45,490 nucleotides of DNA from Deltaproteobacteria bacterium (lineage in GTDB: Bacteria > Myxococcota_A > Polyangia > Polyangiales > Ga0077539), in assembly GCA_016218725.1 (NCBI GenBank), contig JACRDB010000123.1:1-45490 (forward strand), written 5' to 3'. Made by a program: the position numbers and the translations under genes. The stretch's first letter is position 1, and each line of letters starts with the position of its first letter. The notes below the pieces were generated by a model. The model was not told the origin of the DNA. It made no database searches and saw only the letters and a list, made by a program, of their open reading frames with translations. This document shows positions 7,691 through 15,723 of this stretch, piece by piece.

Positions 7691-9451
7691 ATGACGTTGC
7701 GGCAATGCTTGTCCGGGCTGGGCCTGGTGCTGGTCCTGTGCCTCCCGGTTCTGGGGGTGGGGTGTCTGGACCGGCCGGTGGCGGCGCCGGACCCGAAGCT
7801 CCAGTCTGGCGTGAGCCTGCCGGTGGTGAACAACTCCATCGACTCGGTGGACATCCTGTTCGAGATCGATAACTCGAACTCGATGCGGGACAACCAGGCG
7901 CAGCTCGCGGCGCAGTTCCGGATCCTCATCGATACGCTGGTGAACCCGCCGGTGAACCCGATGACCGGTCGGCCGCAGTACCCGCCGGTGAAGAGCATGC
8001 ACGTGGGGGTGGTCTCCTCGGACCTGGGGACCCCCGGGAGCACGGTGCCGTCCTGCGCCAACCAGGACCAGGGGGACGACGGGCTCCTGAACCCCATTCG
8101 CAACGGTCAGGCGATCCGTACGCACCAGCCGTGGACCACGGCGCCTCCCGGGGTGCGCCCGGCCCGGTGCACCATGGACCCGAACCAGTACCCGAGCTTC
8201 CTGACCTTCGACGCCAACAGCACCAACGCGGAGATGTTCCGGGAGGACTTCGTCTGCAACGCGTTTCTTTCCATCCAGGGCTGCGGCCTGGAGCAGCAGC
8301 TGGAGGCGGTGTACCGGTCCATCGTGGTGCACAACGCGCGGGAGATGCCCGGCAACACGGACCCCAACGCGGGCTTCATCCGGAACAACGCCGTCTTCGC
8401 CATCGTGATCGTGTCCGACGAGGAGGACGGCTCCGTGCGGGACTGCCGCTACGCCGAGCGGGACGCCCGGGGCCGCCCGCTCCCGTGCCAGGACGCCCTC
8501 TCGGTGTTCGACAGCACCTCGCCCAACTGGTCCTCGGCGGACCTGAACCTGCGGTTCTACATGTACCGCGTGGGCTCTCCCCAGGACCCGACCTGGCCGC
8601 TGGACCGCTACATCGACCCGGCCAACCCCAACCGCGGGTTCCTGTCGGTCAAGCCCGGGCACCCGGACCAGGTGATCTTCGCGTCCATCGCGGGCGTGCC
8701 CATCAACCTGCCGATGACCTCCAACGGCGCCGTGGACTACGACATGCTCCTCGGCCGCGACGGCATGGGTGGCTTTACGGGCATGAGCCCCGAGGGGCCC
8801 GTATCCATGCAGCAGGCCAACATGGACCCGATGTGCACCCAGCGCGTGGTGCCCGCGTGCCGCCGCGAGGGGTCGAGCTTCGACCCCAGGGCGTGTGACA
8901 CCACCGCCCAGTACTTCGCCTGGCCGTCCCGGCGCCTCGCCGAGGTCGCCCGGCGCTTCGGGCAGAACGGCACCATCAGCTCCATCTGCCGGAGCAACTA
9001 CTCCGACGCCCTTCGGCAGATCGTGGAGCGGATCCAGCAGCGCCTGGCGGGTCGGTGCCTCCCGAGGGCCCTCCAGACCACGCCGGAGACCTGCGGCGGC
9101 AGCCGCACCATGAACTGCGCCATGCCGGGCACCCCCGTGCGCGTCAACTGCGTGGTGCGGGAGACGCTCCCGGCCACGGTGCGCGCGTCGGAGTGGTGCG
9201 TCGCCTCCCACGGCCGGTCCCCGGCGGGCCGGGACCGGGCCACGGGCCGCGAGGTGTGCCAGGTCACCCAGGTGGAGGTGCCCCTCGGGGGTCAGGCCCC
9301 GGCCGGCGCCCACGGGTACTTCTACGACACCTCCCCGGATCCCTCCGCGCCGGAGTGCCGCCAGCGCATCTCCTTCACCATGGGGGACTCGCTGCCCAAC
9401 GGCGCCGAGGCCCGCATCGAGTGCGTCCAGACCTCGTCGGGTACCAACTGA
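7691..9451 (+). CDS. VWA-domain lipoprotein
   Basis: A 586-residue secreted lipoprotein. The start at 7691 has GGAGGAGAG just upstream. A Leu/Val-rich signal ends in lipobox LGVGC. The von Willebrand A domain begins near residue 54 (DILFEID) with the metal-site motif DNSNS at about 60-64. Later markers are VVSSDLG and FAIVIVSDEEDGSV, as in the VWA lipoproteins common in myxobacteria. Many Cys residues in the second half suggest disulfides in an exported protein. It begins an operon with the universal stress protein (1-nt gap) and the di-iron oxidase-like gene (3-nt gap). Metal-dependent binding of a protein partner at the envelope is inferred from the fold; the ligand is unknown. Confidence 0.85.
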   Translation: MTLRQCLSGLGLVLVLCLPVLGVGCLDRPVAAPDPKLQSGVSLPVVNNSIDSVDILFEIDNSNSMRDNQAQLAAQFRILIDTLVNPPVNPMTGRPQYPPVKSMHVGVVSSDLGTPGSTVPSCANQDQGDDGLLNPIRNGQAIRTHQPWTTAPPGVRPARCTMDPNQYPSFLTFDANSTNAEMFREDFVCNAFLSIQGCGLEQQLEAVYRSIVVHNAREMPGNTDPNAGFIRNNAVFAIVIVSDEEDGSVRDCRYAERDARGRPLPCQDALSVFDSTSPNWSSADLNLRFYMYRVGSPQDPTWPLDRYIDPANPNRGFLSVKPGHPDQVIFASIAGVPINLPMTSNGAVDYDMLLGRDGMGGFTGMSPEGPVSMQQANMDPMCTQRVVPACRREGSSFDPRACDTTAQYFAWPSRRLAEVARRFGQNGTISSICRSNYSDALRQIVERIQQRLAGRCLPRALQTTPETCGGSRTMNCAMPGTPVRVNCVVRETLPATVRASEWCVASHGRSPAGRDRATGREVCQVTQVEVPLGGQAPAGAHGYFYDTSPDPSAPECRQRISFTMGDSLPNGAEARIECVQTSSGTN

Positions 9452-9452
9452 C

Positions 9453-9926
9453 ATGACCGACTGGAAGACCATCCTGGTCCCGACGGATTTCTCCGAGGGC
9501 TCCCGCGCCGCGCTCACCATGGCCGGGGAGATCGCCACACGCCACGGGGCCCGGGTGATCCTGCTCCATGTGATTGACCTCCCGCCGGGGCTGGACCCCG
9601 GGAGCATGGTCCGCCCGGAGGGCTCGGCGGTGTCCATCCCGCTGGTGGACATGGCCCGGGAGCAGGCCCTGGCCTGGATGGAGAAGGACCGCGTCACGCA
9701 CCTGGCAAAGACCGAGGACGTCACCGTGAGGGTGGAGCTCGGCTCGCCCGTCGTGCAGACCGTGCTGGACGTCGCCCAGAGCGTCGGCGCGGACCTGATC
9801 GTCGTCGGCACCCACGGGCGTACGGGCCTGGCCCATATGGTCCTCGGGAGCGTCGCCGAGAAGATCGTTCGGATGGCCGACGCGCCCGTGCTCTCGGTGC
9901 GGCGCTCCCGGGGCTCGAACGCGTAA
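9453..9926 (+). CDS. Universal stress protein, UspA family
   Basis: A 157-residue single-domain Usp. The N-terminal strand KTILVPTDFSEGS and the C-terminal nucleotide motif GTHGRTGLAHMVLGSVAEK (G-2x-G-9x-G-S/T) place it in the ATP-binding subgroup. It ends in the usual APVLSVRR strand. It is a cytoplasmic dimeric stress protein by family. It starts 1 nt after the VWA lipoprotein stop and ends 3 nt before the next gene, so all three are very likely translated from one message. The pairing with a haem-oxygenase-like oxidase is unusual. Confidence 0.92.
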   Translation: MTDWKTILVPTDFSEGSRAALTMAGEIATRHGARVILLHVIDLPPGLDPGSMVRPEGSAVSIPLVDMAREQALAWMEKDRVTHLAKTEDVTVRVELGSPVVQTVLDVAQSVGADLIVVGTHGRTGLAHMVLGSVAEKIVRMADAPVLSVRRSRGSNA

Positions 9927-9929
9927 CGG

Positions 9930-10646
9930 ATGAACCGCGCGGCCTTCCAGGAGGCGCTCCTGGCGATCCTGGAGCGCAAGGCCCACCGCAGCGACGCGGC
10001 CCTCGCCCGGGGGGCCATCCCCCGGGAGCGCTTTCACATACACCTCGAACAGGAGTGGGAGGTCTTCGTGCGGGACTTCCCGGTGTTCCTCGGGAGGGCC
10101 TACGTGCAGTGCCCGCTGGCGCCCGTGCGGCGCGCGCTGGCCGAGAACCTCTACGAAGACGAGACCGGGGGCCTTTCCGCCGGGCGCCCGCACCCGGAGC
10201 TCTTCCTGGAGCTCCCTCGGGGGCTGGGCTTTGACCTCGGGCGCTTCGAGCGGGTGACGCTCTTGCCTGGTTCGCGGGTGTACCGCGAGACGCTCGACCG
10301 CTGGACCCTGGGGGAGGGCTGGGAGCCCGCCGCGGCGGTGGCCACCCTCTGGGTCGAGGGCACGCGCTTCGAGCGCGGCGAGTTGGACCCCACGGCCCCC
10401 CGGAGGCCGATGCCGCCCCTGGAGGAGCACCCCCTGAGGGTGCACTACAACATCCCGCTGGAGGCCCTGAGCCTCCCCAGGGCGCACCGGGCCGTCGAGG
10501 GCGGCCACCGCCAGGCCGCCTGGACCATGATGCTGGACCACGTCCCGGAGGCGCGCCACGGGCGGGTGCTGGAGGCCCTGGAAGACTGCCTCCGGGGCTG
10601 GACGGCCTACCGCGACGCGGTGGCCGAGGCGTGCGGGGTGGCCTGA
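9930..10646 (+). CDS. Haem-oxygenase-like di-iron oxidase (HDO) family protein
   Basis: A 238-residue all-helical protein resembling the TenA/PqqC/HDO superfamily ('iron-containing redox enzyme'). Candidate iron ligands sit in order: Glu in HLEQEWE (about 40-42), Glu72 in AENLYEDE, His88 in RPHPELF, Glu143 in LWVEG, and His193 in GGHRQAAW. This spacing suits the HDO pattern of carboxylate and histidine ligands. HDO enzymes activate oxygen on fatty acids, amines or amino acids; the substrate cannot be read here. It closes the VWA-UspA operon and is convergent with the DUF2505-like gene (8-bp gap). There is no signal peptide, so it is cytoplasmic. PqqC or TenA function is less likely because no PQQ or thiamine genes are nearby. 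Confidence 0.7.
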   Translation: MNRAAFQEALLAILERKAHRSDAALARGAIPRERFHIHLEQEWEVFVRDFPVFLGRAYVQCPLAPVRRALAENLYEDETGGLSAGRPHPELFLELPRGLGFDLGRFERVTLLPGSRVYRETLDRWTLGEGWEPAAAVATLWVEGTRFERGELDPTAPRRPMPPLEEHPLRVHYNIPLEALSLPRAHRAVEGGHRQAAWTMMLDHVPEARHGRVLEALEDCLRGWTAYRDAVAEACGVA

Positions 10647-10653
10647 CGCCTCT

Positions 10654-11169
10654 TCATGCCTTCAGGCCCTTCTGGGCGATCCATTTGTTCATGTACACGG
10701 CGCCGGTGTCGTAGGCCTTCCGCATGTTGGCCTCCGCGGTGCTCTCGAAGAGCCCGCCGATGGCGAAGATCTTGGCCTCGACGGTGACCTCGATGACACG
10801 GCGGCAGCGCCCGTTGGGCAGGTCCGTGCACTGGATGGTCCCGCTGGTCAGGAGCTTCTCCGCCATGGTGCTCGGGATGCCCTTGAAGGTCGCCTTGCGG
10901 GCCTTCTTGTCGTAGCGCAGCTCGTCGGTGAACTTGAAGCTCGACCCCAGGGCCTTGGCCACCGGCCCCGGCACGTCCATCTTGGGCGTGGAGATGGTCC
11001 GGCGGAACACCTCGGAGTCCGTCTCCCGGAGCTCCAGCACATTGAACTCCGGGAAGGCCAGGGCCTGCTTGAACAGCCCCTCGTTCATCTCCTTGTCGAA
11101 CATCACCTTGGACCAGAAGGTCTCCACGGTGCAGTCAAACTCGTGGGTCATCGTGAACTTGTTGGCCAT
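10654..11169 (-). CDS. DUF2505-like SRPBCC (START-fold) protein
   Basis: A 171-residue protein. The start at 11169 (MANKFTMTHEF) is preferred to longer frames because GGAGG precedes it by about 11 nt. The layout is of a helix-grip lipid-binding fold: an opening strand with HEFDCTVETFW, a central ISTPKMDVPGPVAKALG, and a long C-terminal amphipathic helix ending AYMNKWIAQKGL-like. This matches my recollection of the DUF2505 family found in Actinobacteria and Deltaproteobacteria. Binding of a small hydrophobic ligand is inference from the fold. It is cytoplasmic, monocistronic and convergent with the HDO gene. Confidence 0.72.
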   Translation of the reverse strand: MANKFTMTHEFDCTVETFWSKVMFDKEMNEGLFKQALAFPEFNVLELRETDSEVFRRTISTPKMDVPGPVAKALGSSFKFTDELRYDKKARKATFKGIPSTMAEKLLTSGTIQCTDLPNGRCRRVIEVTVEAKIFAIGGLFESTAEANMRKAYDTGAVYMNKWIAQKGLKA

Positions 11170-11305
11170 CGCGCGCTTTGCCTCCAGGGGCAGTGACCTA
11201 GCGCCCTTTGGGGGCCCTTGTCCATCACCTCCCTGTGACACCTGCGCCGCAGGGGACCATGTCGGAAAGTGTCGGATGGCTCCCGCGGACCGCTACGCTT
11301 CGGCC

Positions 11306-11590
11306 ATGACCAAGGACCGTGGGAGGCCCCTCGGGGCGGTGGAAGAAGTGCTGGCCGTGGCGCGCTCCCGGCGAGACCCTCGGGTGGAGCTCACGCTCCC
11401 GGAGGAGGGCGCGGCGCCGGTGGCCCTTTGCCGGGTGGCCGTGGTGCGAAAGGTCTGTTCGGTGCACGACGGGGACGTTCTCGGCCCCCCTGCGGCGCCG
11501 AGACCGCAGGCGAAGCCCGTCCGTCTGGAGGCTCCGGCGGGGGTGCGGGAGGTCCTGGCGCTCCGCGTGGGTCGCCGGGACGGCCGTTGA
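11306..11590 (+). CDS. Small hypothetical protein
   Basis: A possible 94-residue protein (MTKDRGRPLGAVEEVLAV...). The open frame extends further upstream, but the ATG at 11306 lies 6 nt after a TACGCT -10-like hexamer, so the gene may be leaderless; there is no Shine-Dalgarno sequence. The body reads as a short beta-rich domain (ALCRVAVVRKVCSVHDGDVL). Its stop overlaps the -35 of the next gene. No family was recognised and it may be spurious. Confidence 0.4.
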   Translation: MTKDRGRPLGAVEEVLAVARSRRDPRVELTLPEEGAAPVALCRVAVVRKVCSVHDGDVLGPPAAPRPQAKPVRLEAPAGVREVLALRVGRRDGR

Positions 11591-11615
11591 ATCTCCTGGC
11601 GGGGGGGACCACAAT
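11587..11615 (+). promoter_or_regulatory. Sigma-70-like promoter of CBS gene, leaderless layout
   Basis: TTGAAT (11587-11592), a 17-bp spacer and CACAAT (11610-11615), with the ATG at 11623 only 7 nt after the -10. Transcription would begin at or near the start codon, and no ribosome site is present. Confidence 0.6.
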
Positions 11616-11622
11616 CACCGCC

Positions 11623-12405
11623 ATGCCGCTGCGCTTCACGCCGATCCGTCGGTACATGTCCTCGCCGGTGCGCTCGCTCCAGGTGGACGCCACGCTGGCC
11701 GATGCCCACGCGATCCTGCGCGAGCATGCGTTCTCGTCGCTGCCGGTGCTGGACCCCAAGGGGACGCCCGCGGGGGTGCTCTCGCGCACGGACCTCCTGC
11801 GGGTGGGGCGGGTGACCGAGCACCGCCCCGGGCGGGCGTCGCTCCTGGAGGTGCCCGACCGCCAGGTGGGCGAGGTGATGTCCTCGCCGGTGGTGAGCCT
11901 CGGGCCGGACGACACGGTGCGGGCTGCCGCGGAGAAGATGGTGCGCCACCGGATCCACCGGGTGTACGTGGTGGAGCACGGGCGGCTCGTGGGGGTGTTC
12001 TCCACCCGGGACGTGATGGCCGCGGTGAGGGACCAGCGGATCGCCACGCCCATCAACGAGTTCATGTCCACGCCGGTGCTCACCGTGGACGTGGCGGACA
12101 CCGTCGGGTGCGCCACGGACCGGCTCAGCGAGGCCCGCGTGGCGGGGCTCGTGGTCACCGAGGACGAGCGCCCCGTCGGGCTCTTCACCCAGACCGAGGC
12201 GCTGCAGTCCCGCGAGGACCCGGCCTCGACGCCCGTCGAGGACCGGATGAGCTACGCGCTCCTGTGCATGGACCTGAAGACCCCGGTGCACCGCGCCGCG
12301 GCCCACGCCCACGCCACCCAGGCCCGGCGCGTGGTGGCCGTCGAGGGCCGCAGGATGTGGGGCCTGCTCACCGGCGTGGACTTCGCCCGCGCCGCCACGG
12401 GCTGA
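11623..12405 (+). CDS. CBS-domain protein with four CBS repeats
   Basis: A 260-residue soluble protein made only of CBS motifs, two Bateman modules. Repeats begin at RRYMSSPVRSL, VGEVMSSPVVSL, INEFMSTPVLTV and VEDRMSYALLCM, each followed by the usual hydrophobic-Gly strand (for example GVLSRTDLLR, GVFSTRDVMA, GLFTQTEALQ). CBS pairs bind adenosyl ligands (AMP, ATP, SAM) and sense energy state. There is no fused effector domain, so it may regulate a partner. The start at 11623 is supported by the promoter 7 nt upstream and the match to the first CBS strand. It is convergent with the LysR gene (24-bp gap). Confidence 0.9.
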   Translation: MPLRFTPIRRYMSSPVRSLQVDATLADAHAILREHAFSSLPVLDPKGTPAGVLSRTDLLRVGRVTEHRPGRASLLEVPDRQVGEVMSSPVVSLGPDDTVRAAAEKMVRHRIHRVYVVEHGRLVGVFSTRDVMAAVRDQRIATPINEFMSTPVLTVDVADTVGCATDRLSEARVAGLVVTEDERPVGLFTQTEALQSREDPASTPVEDRMSYALLCMDLKTPVHRAAAHAHATQARRVVAVEGRRMWGLLTGVDFARAATG

Positions 12406-12429
12406 ACGCTCACCTCGGCTCACCGCAGC

Positions 12430-13320
12430 TCACCGCAGGGGCGCCTCCAGGAGCGCGCGGGCGATGCTCTCAAAGAGCCCCTGGCGCGGGTCCCGGGCGC
12501 GGAACACCAGCCGGAACCAGTCCGAGGTGCACACCACCTCGGGGAAGAGCTCCCGCAGGCGCCCGTCCCCGAGGGCCTCGCGCACGAGGTACCGCGGGAG
12601 CACCGCCACGCCGCGGCCGTCGAGCACCATGCGCTCGATGGCGGCGATGGTCCCCATGCGCAGGACCCTGCCGAAATGCAGGCGCTCGCCCCCACCGGGG
12701 GCGTCCACCCAGTAGCGGAACAGCGGGAGCTCCGGGCCCGCGTCGAGGAGCGTGTGCCTCCGGGCGTCCTCGGCGGTCTCAAAGGCCACGGCCCCCAGGA
12801 GGGCGCTCGCGCCCACAAAAGCGTACTCCTCGCGGTGGAGGCGCACGGCGTCCAGGCGCCCGTCGGAGTAGCGGGTGGAGGTGACCGCACAGTCAATTTC
12901 GCGCGTGCGCAGCCGCAGGAGGAGGTCCTCGCCGGAGGACACATAGAGGTGGAAGGTCACCGCGGGGTGCCGTTGGCTCAGGGCGTCCAACTGCGGCAGG
13001 AGCCACGAGAGGCCGAGCTCGTGGCGGGTCCCCAGGACCACCTCCAGGGGCACGGCCAGCTCGCCCCGCGCGGCGCGGGCGCAGTCCCGGGCGGCGTCCA
13101 GGGCGCGCTGGGCATAGGGCAGGAGCGCCAGGCCCTCGGGCGTGAGCTGCACGCTCCGGGTGGTGCGCGCGAAGAGCTGCGTGTCCAGGGCGCCCTCCAG
13201 GAGCTTGATCCGCTGGCCGAGGGCCGCGGGCGTAAGGTTCACGGAGCGCGCGGCCTGGCGGAAGTTCAGCGCCTGCGCGGCGGCGACGAAGCACCGCAGG
13301 GAGTCCAGGTCCGGGAGCAT
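12430..13320 (-). CDS. LysR-family transcriptional regulator
   Basis: A 296-residue regulator. The N-terminal winged helix-turn-helix is LRCFVAAAQALNFRQAARSVNLTP followed by QRIKLLEGALDTQLFARTT, typical of LysR proteins. Residues about 90-290 form the co-inducer domain (LEVVLGTRHELGLSWLLPQL, then the second lobe from about 160). The start is 122 bp from the divergent Ser/Thr kinase gene, so either or both could be its target, as is usual for this family. The ligand cannot be read from sequence. Confidence 0.92.
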   Translation of the reverse strand: MLPDLDSLRCFVAAAQALNFRQAARSVNLTPAALGQRIKLLEGALDTQLFARTTRSVQLTPEGLALLPYAQRALDAARDCARAARGELAVPLEVVLGTRHELGLSWLLPQLDALSQRHPAVTFHLYVSSGEDLLLRLRTREIDCAVTSTRYSDGRLDAVRLHREEYAFVGASALLGAVAFETAEDARRHTLLDAGPELPLFRYWVDAPGGGERLHFGRVLRMGTIAAIERMVLDGRGVAVLPRYLVREALGDGRLRELFPEVVCTSDWFRLVFRARDPRQGLFESIARALLEAPLR

Positions 13321-13395
13321 CGCGCCCGATGGTGCACCCTCCGGGGGTGGGGGTTCCAGCGCCGTGCACGGAAGGCGCGTCGCGGGCGGAGGGCG

Positions 13396-13404
13396 TGGTA
13401 CAGT
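13396..13404 (+). promoter_or_regulatory. Possible extended -10 of kinase gene
   Basis: TGG-TACAGT is an extended -10 hexamer 38 bp upstream of the kinase ATG, with no clear -35. It lies between the divergent LysR and kinase genes, where a LysR activator could supply the missing -35 contact. Confidence 0.35.
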
Positions 13405-13442
13405 GCCCTGTCCGCGGCGCCGGAGGCCCCGCGGCGTGACCC

Positions 13443-15209
13443 ATGGCCCTCCCCTGCCCGCGCTGCGAGTTCCCCAACGCGGACCAGGCGCGCTACTGCG
13501 CCGGGTGCGGCGAGCGCATGGACTTCGGGGGCACCCTGGACCCCAGGAGCCGGGGCTCGGACCTGCCGCCGGACCCTCGGGTGGGCACCATGCTCCTGGA
13601 CCGGTACAAGGTCCTGAAGGTCGTGGGCGAAGGGGGCATGGGCCGGGTGTACCTGGCCGAGCAGCGCATGGGCGCGGTCAACCGCCGGGTGGCCATCAAG
13701 ACCATGCACGTGGACCTGCGCGCCGAGGCCCTGGCCGCCCAGCGCTTCCAGCGAGAGTGCGAGACCGTGGTGCAGCTCTCGCACCCGAACACCATCCAGT
13801 TCTACGATTTCGGCGAGCTCCCGGACGGCGCGCTGTACATCGTGATGGAGTTCGTCGAGGGGGTCTCCCTGGGGGAGGTGCTGGAGGAGGGCCCCCTCGG
13901 GGTGCAGCGGGTAGACCGGCTCCTGGTGCAGATCTGCGGGAGCCTCGCCGAGGCCCACCAGCGCGGGATCATCCACCGGGACCTGAAGCCCGGGAACATT
14001 CACATCACCGAGCGCGGAGGCCAGAAGGACTTCGTCAAGGTCCTGGACTTCGGCATCGCCAAGAAGCTCGACGCGCCGCCCACCGGGGGGCCCGTGACCA
14101 TGCAGGGCACGGTGCTCGGCACGCCGCCGTACATGGCACCGGAGCAGTTCAGCTCGGGCACCCTGGACGCCCGCGCGGACCAGTACGCCCTGGCCGTGCT
14201 CACCTACGAGATGCTCTGCGGCGCCCTGCCCTTCGAGGGCCGCACGCCCTGGGAGTGGGCCACGCTGCACCTGCAGGCCCAGCCCCGGCCCTTCGAGTCC
14301 CACGCGGCCACCCGGGAGCTCCCAGGCTTCCGCCGGGCCGCCGTGCTCAAGGCCCTGGCCAAGCGCCGCGAGGACCGCTTCGCGGACGTGCTGGAGTTCC
14401 TCCAGGCCTTCACCGGCATTCGGGACGTGCAGTCCGCCTGGACGCTGGTCACCTCGGGCTCGCACCTGGTGGCCCAGCGGGACTCGCCCTCGCCCGTCGT
14501 CCCCGCGACGCCCTCCCCGGAGCCCGCGCCTGGACCCTTCCCTGCGGCGTCGACGCCGCACCCCTCGCAGGGGCCGTGGAACGCGGGTCCTGGGAGCTCC
14601 GGGGGCTTTTCGTCGGGGGTGCCTCCGGCGCCGATCGTGCCGTCGGTGGTGCCGCCGGGGCCGCCGGGGCCCGTGTGGAACGCCGCGCCGGAGCCGTCGG
14701 GGGAGCGCTTCCCGACGGGGGCGGTGGTGCTCTTCGGGGTGCTGGCGCTCCTGGCGTTCTCGATCCTGGCGGTGGGCGTGGCGGTGCTGATCGTGCGCAG
14801 GGACGACGCGCCCTCGAACGACACGGTGTCCCCGTGGGGGCAGCGCCCTCAGGGGGTGGGGGTGACGGACACGGACCGCGCCGCGGGGCCTCGGGACAAC
14901 GTCTTCGCGGTGGTTCCTCCGGGGTCGGCGCTGACGCTGGAGGCTCCGTCGGGGTGGCGCTTCGTGGGGGATGGCCACGCGGGGGGTGACATCGAGGTGT
15001 GGGCCGACCCCGCCCGGCCGGGGCTCTACTGGGTGGAGGTGCAGGACACCGACGGGCGCTGGGTGCTCGCCGCGGAGCACATCCGCGGGCCCGTGGCGGT
15101 GGACCTGGACCGGCTCCATGTCCGGGGCGCCGTGAGGGTGCGGGTGCAGAACCGCTCCATGGCCCCGGTGGCCATCGACGCCATAAAGGGCCTGAGGGTC
15201 GTGCGTTAG
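13443..15209 (+). CDS. Membrane Ser/Thr protein kinase with N-terminal zinc ribbon
   Basis: A 588-residue kinase. Residues 1-25 form a zinc ribbon (CPRC at 5-8 and CAGC at 19-22). The kinase domain spans about 51-325: glycine loop GEGGMGRVY, Lys86 in VAIKTM, catalytic HRDLKPGN with Asp180, DFG at 202-204 and APEQFSSG; all key residues are present. A Pro/Ser-rich linker follows, then one membrane span at about 426-448 (VVLFGVLALLAFSILAVGVAVL) and an exported C-terminal beta domain (GLYWVEVQDTDG ... VDLDRLHVRGAVRVRV). The same C-terminal domain type occurs in the zinc-ribbon protein at 23610-24491. It phosphorylates Ser/Thr in the cytoplasm, perhaps in response to the outer domain. Targets could include the FHA proteins further along. 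Confidence 0.95.
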   Translation: MALPCPRCEFPNADQARYCAGCGERMDFGGTLDPRSRGSDLPPDPRVGTMLLDRYKVLKVVGEGGMGRVYLAEQRMGAVNRRVAIKTMHVDLRAEALAAQRFQRECETVVQLSHPNTIQFYDFGELPDGALYIVMEFVEGVSLGEVLEEGPLGVQRVDRLLVQICGSLAEAHQRGIIHRDLKPGNIHITERGGQKDFVKVLDFGIAKKLDAPPTGGPVTMQGTVLGTPPYMAPEQFSSGTLDARADQYALAVLTYEMLCGALPFEGRTPWEWATLHLQAQPRPFESHAATRELPGFRRAAVLKALAKRREDRFADVLEFLQAFTGIRDVQSAWTLVTSGSHLVAQRDSPSPVVPATPSPEPAPGPFPAASTPHPSQGPWNAGPGSSGGFSSGVPPAPIVPSVVPPGPPGPVWNAAPEPSGERFPTGAVVLFGVLALLAFSILAVGVAVLIVRRDDAPSNDTVSPWGQRPQGVGVTDTDRAAGPRDNVFAVVPPGSALTLEAPSGWRFVGDGHAGGDIEVWADPARPGLYWVEVQDTDGRWVLAAEHIRGPVAVDLDRLHVRGAVRVRVQNRSMAPVAIDAIKGLRVVR

Positions 15210-15261
15210 GGTTGCTGACCAGTCCTTCCAAGGTGGTTGTCGGGAGAGCGGCGCGCCTTGG

Positions 15262-15468
15262 TCAGAGAGGGTCAGGACCTAGGTAGAGCTCCACCCGATC
15301 GAGGAGGTCGAGCGCGGCGGCCTCGCTGCGGACGAGCGCGAGGTCGAGCCCGGGGAAGGCGTCCTTGATGGCGAGCACCGCGATCCCACCAATGATCGCC
15401 GCGGGCCGACCGAACGCTGCAAGGAGGCGCTTCAGGCGGCGGAGGCCCGACTCAAGGCCCTCGGTCAC
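15262..15468 (-). pseudogene. Remnant of AbiEii-like nucleotidyltransferase gene
   Basis: A 68-codon frame with GTG start, overlapping the preceding stop as GTGA. The first 33 residues (RRLLAAFGRPAAIIGGIAV) look like the start of AbiEii/MNT-type nucleotidyltransferases, where GGxAV precedes the catalytic DxD. The frame then jumps straight to a typical C-terminal end (PGLDLALVRSEAAALDLLDRVELY). The middle, with the catalytic aspartates, is missing, consistent with an in-frame internal deletion. Intact relatives are around 150-220 residues (from memory). It is probably inactive. The family assignment is by pattern and not by search. Confidence 0.55.
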
Positions 15469-15680
15469 CGCCGGCTGCGCGCCCGGAGCCGGCGGTAGAC
15501 CTCCCAGGGCTCGTCGGTGCGGGACGGTGTGGAGCCTGGGGCACGGGCGAGTTGAAAGAGCACCGCGGCATCGGACAGGCGCTCGGCGGGGGTCCTCGCC
15601 GCGTCTGCCTGGTGGTTCCTGCGGCGCAGCACCGCGAACGCCCTGGACCGCTCTCGCAGCACCCTCCGAGGTTGCCGCAT
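15465..15680 (-). CDS. Small partner of AbiEii-like gene (antitoxin-like)
   Basis: A 71-residue basic protein from the ATG at 15680 (MRQPRRVLRERSRAFAVLRRR). It contains AARTPAERLSDAAVLFQLA, similar to the helical 'PEERLAEALALFELA' segment of small proteins encoded just upstream of AbiEii-type nucleotidyltransferases. Its TGA overlaps the GTG of the next frame, so the two were translationally coupled. The partner is decayed, so this gene may be a relic. Confidence 0.5.
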   Translation of the reverse strand: MRQPRRVLRERSRAFAVLRRRNHQADAARTPAERLSDAAVLFQLARAPGSTPSRTDEPWEVYRRLRARSRR

Positions 15681-15723
15681 CGCGGCCGAGTGGTCCAGCG
15701 ACTCTCGGCAGCGAGGGCTTGTG

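Noticed and set aside
7421..10018. Long minus-strand open frame opposite the VWA and UspA genes
   Set aside because: It is the shadow of genes with clear VWA and Usp motifs and has a low-complexity Arg/Gly/Pro composition.
13266..15119. Minus-strand open frame opposite the kinase
   Set aside because: It is antisense to a kinase with all catalytic motifs; its composition is Arg/Pro/His-rich.
15215..15265. Terminator between the kinase and the AbiEii remnant
   Set aside because: CTGACCA and TGGTCAG can pair but the loop would be 37 nt and there is no T-run.
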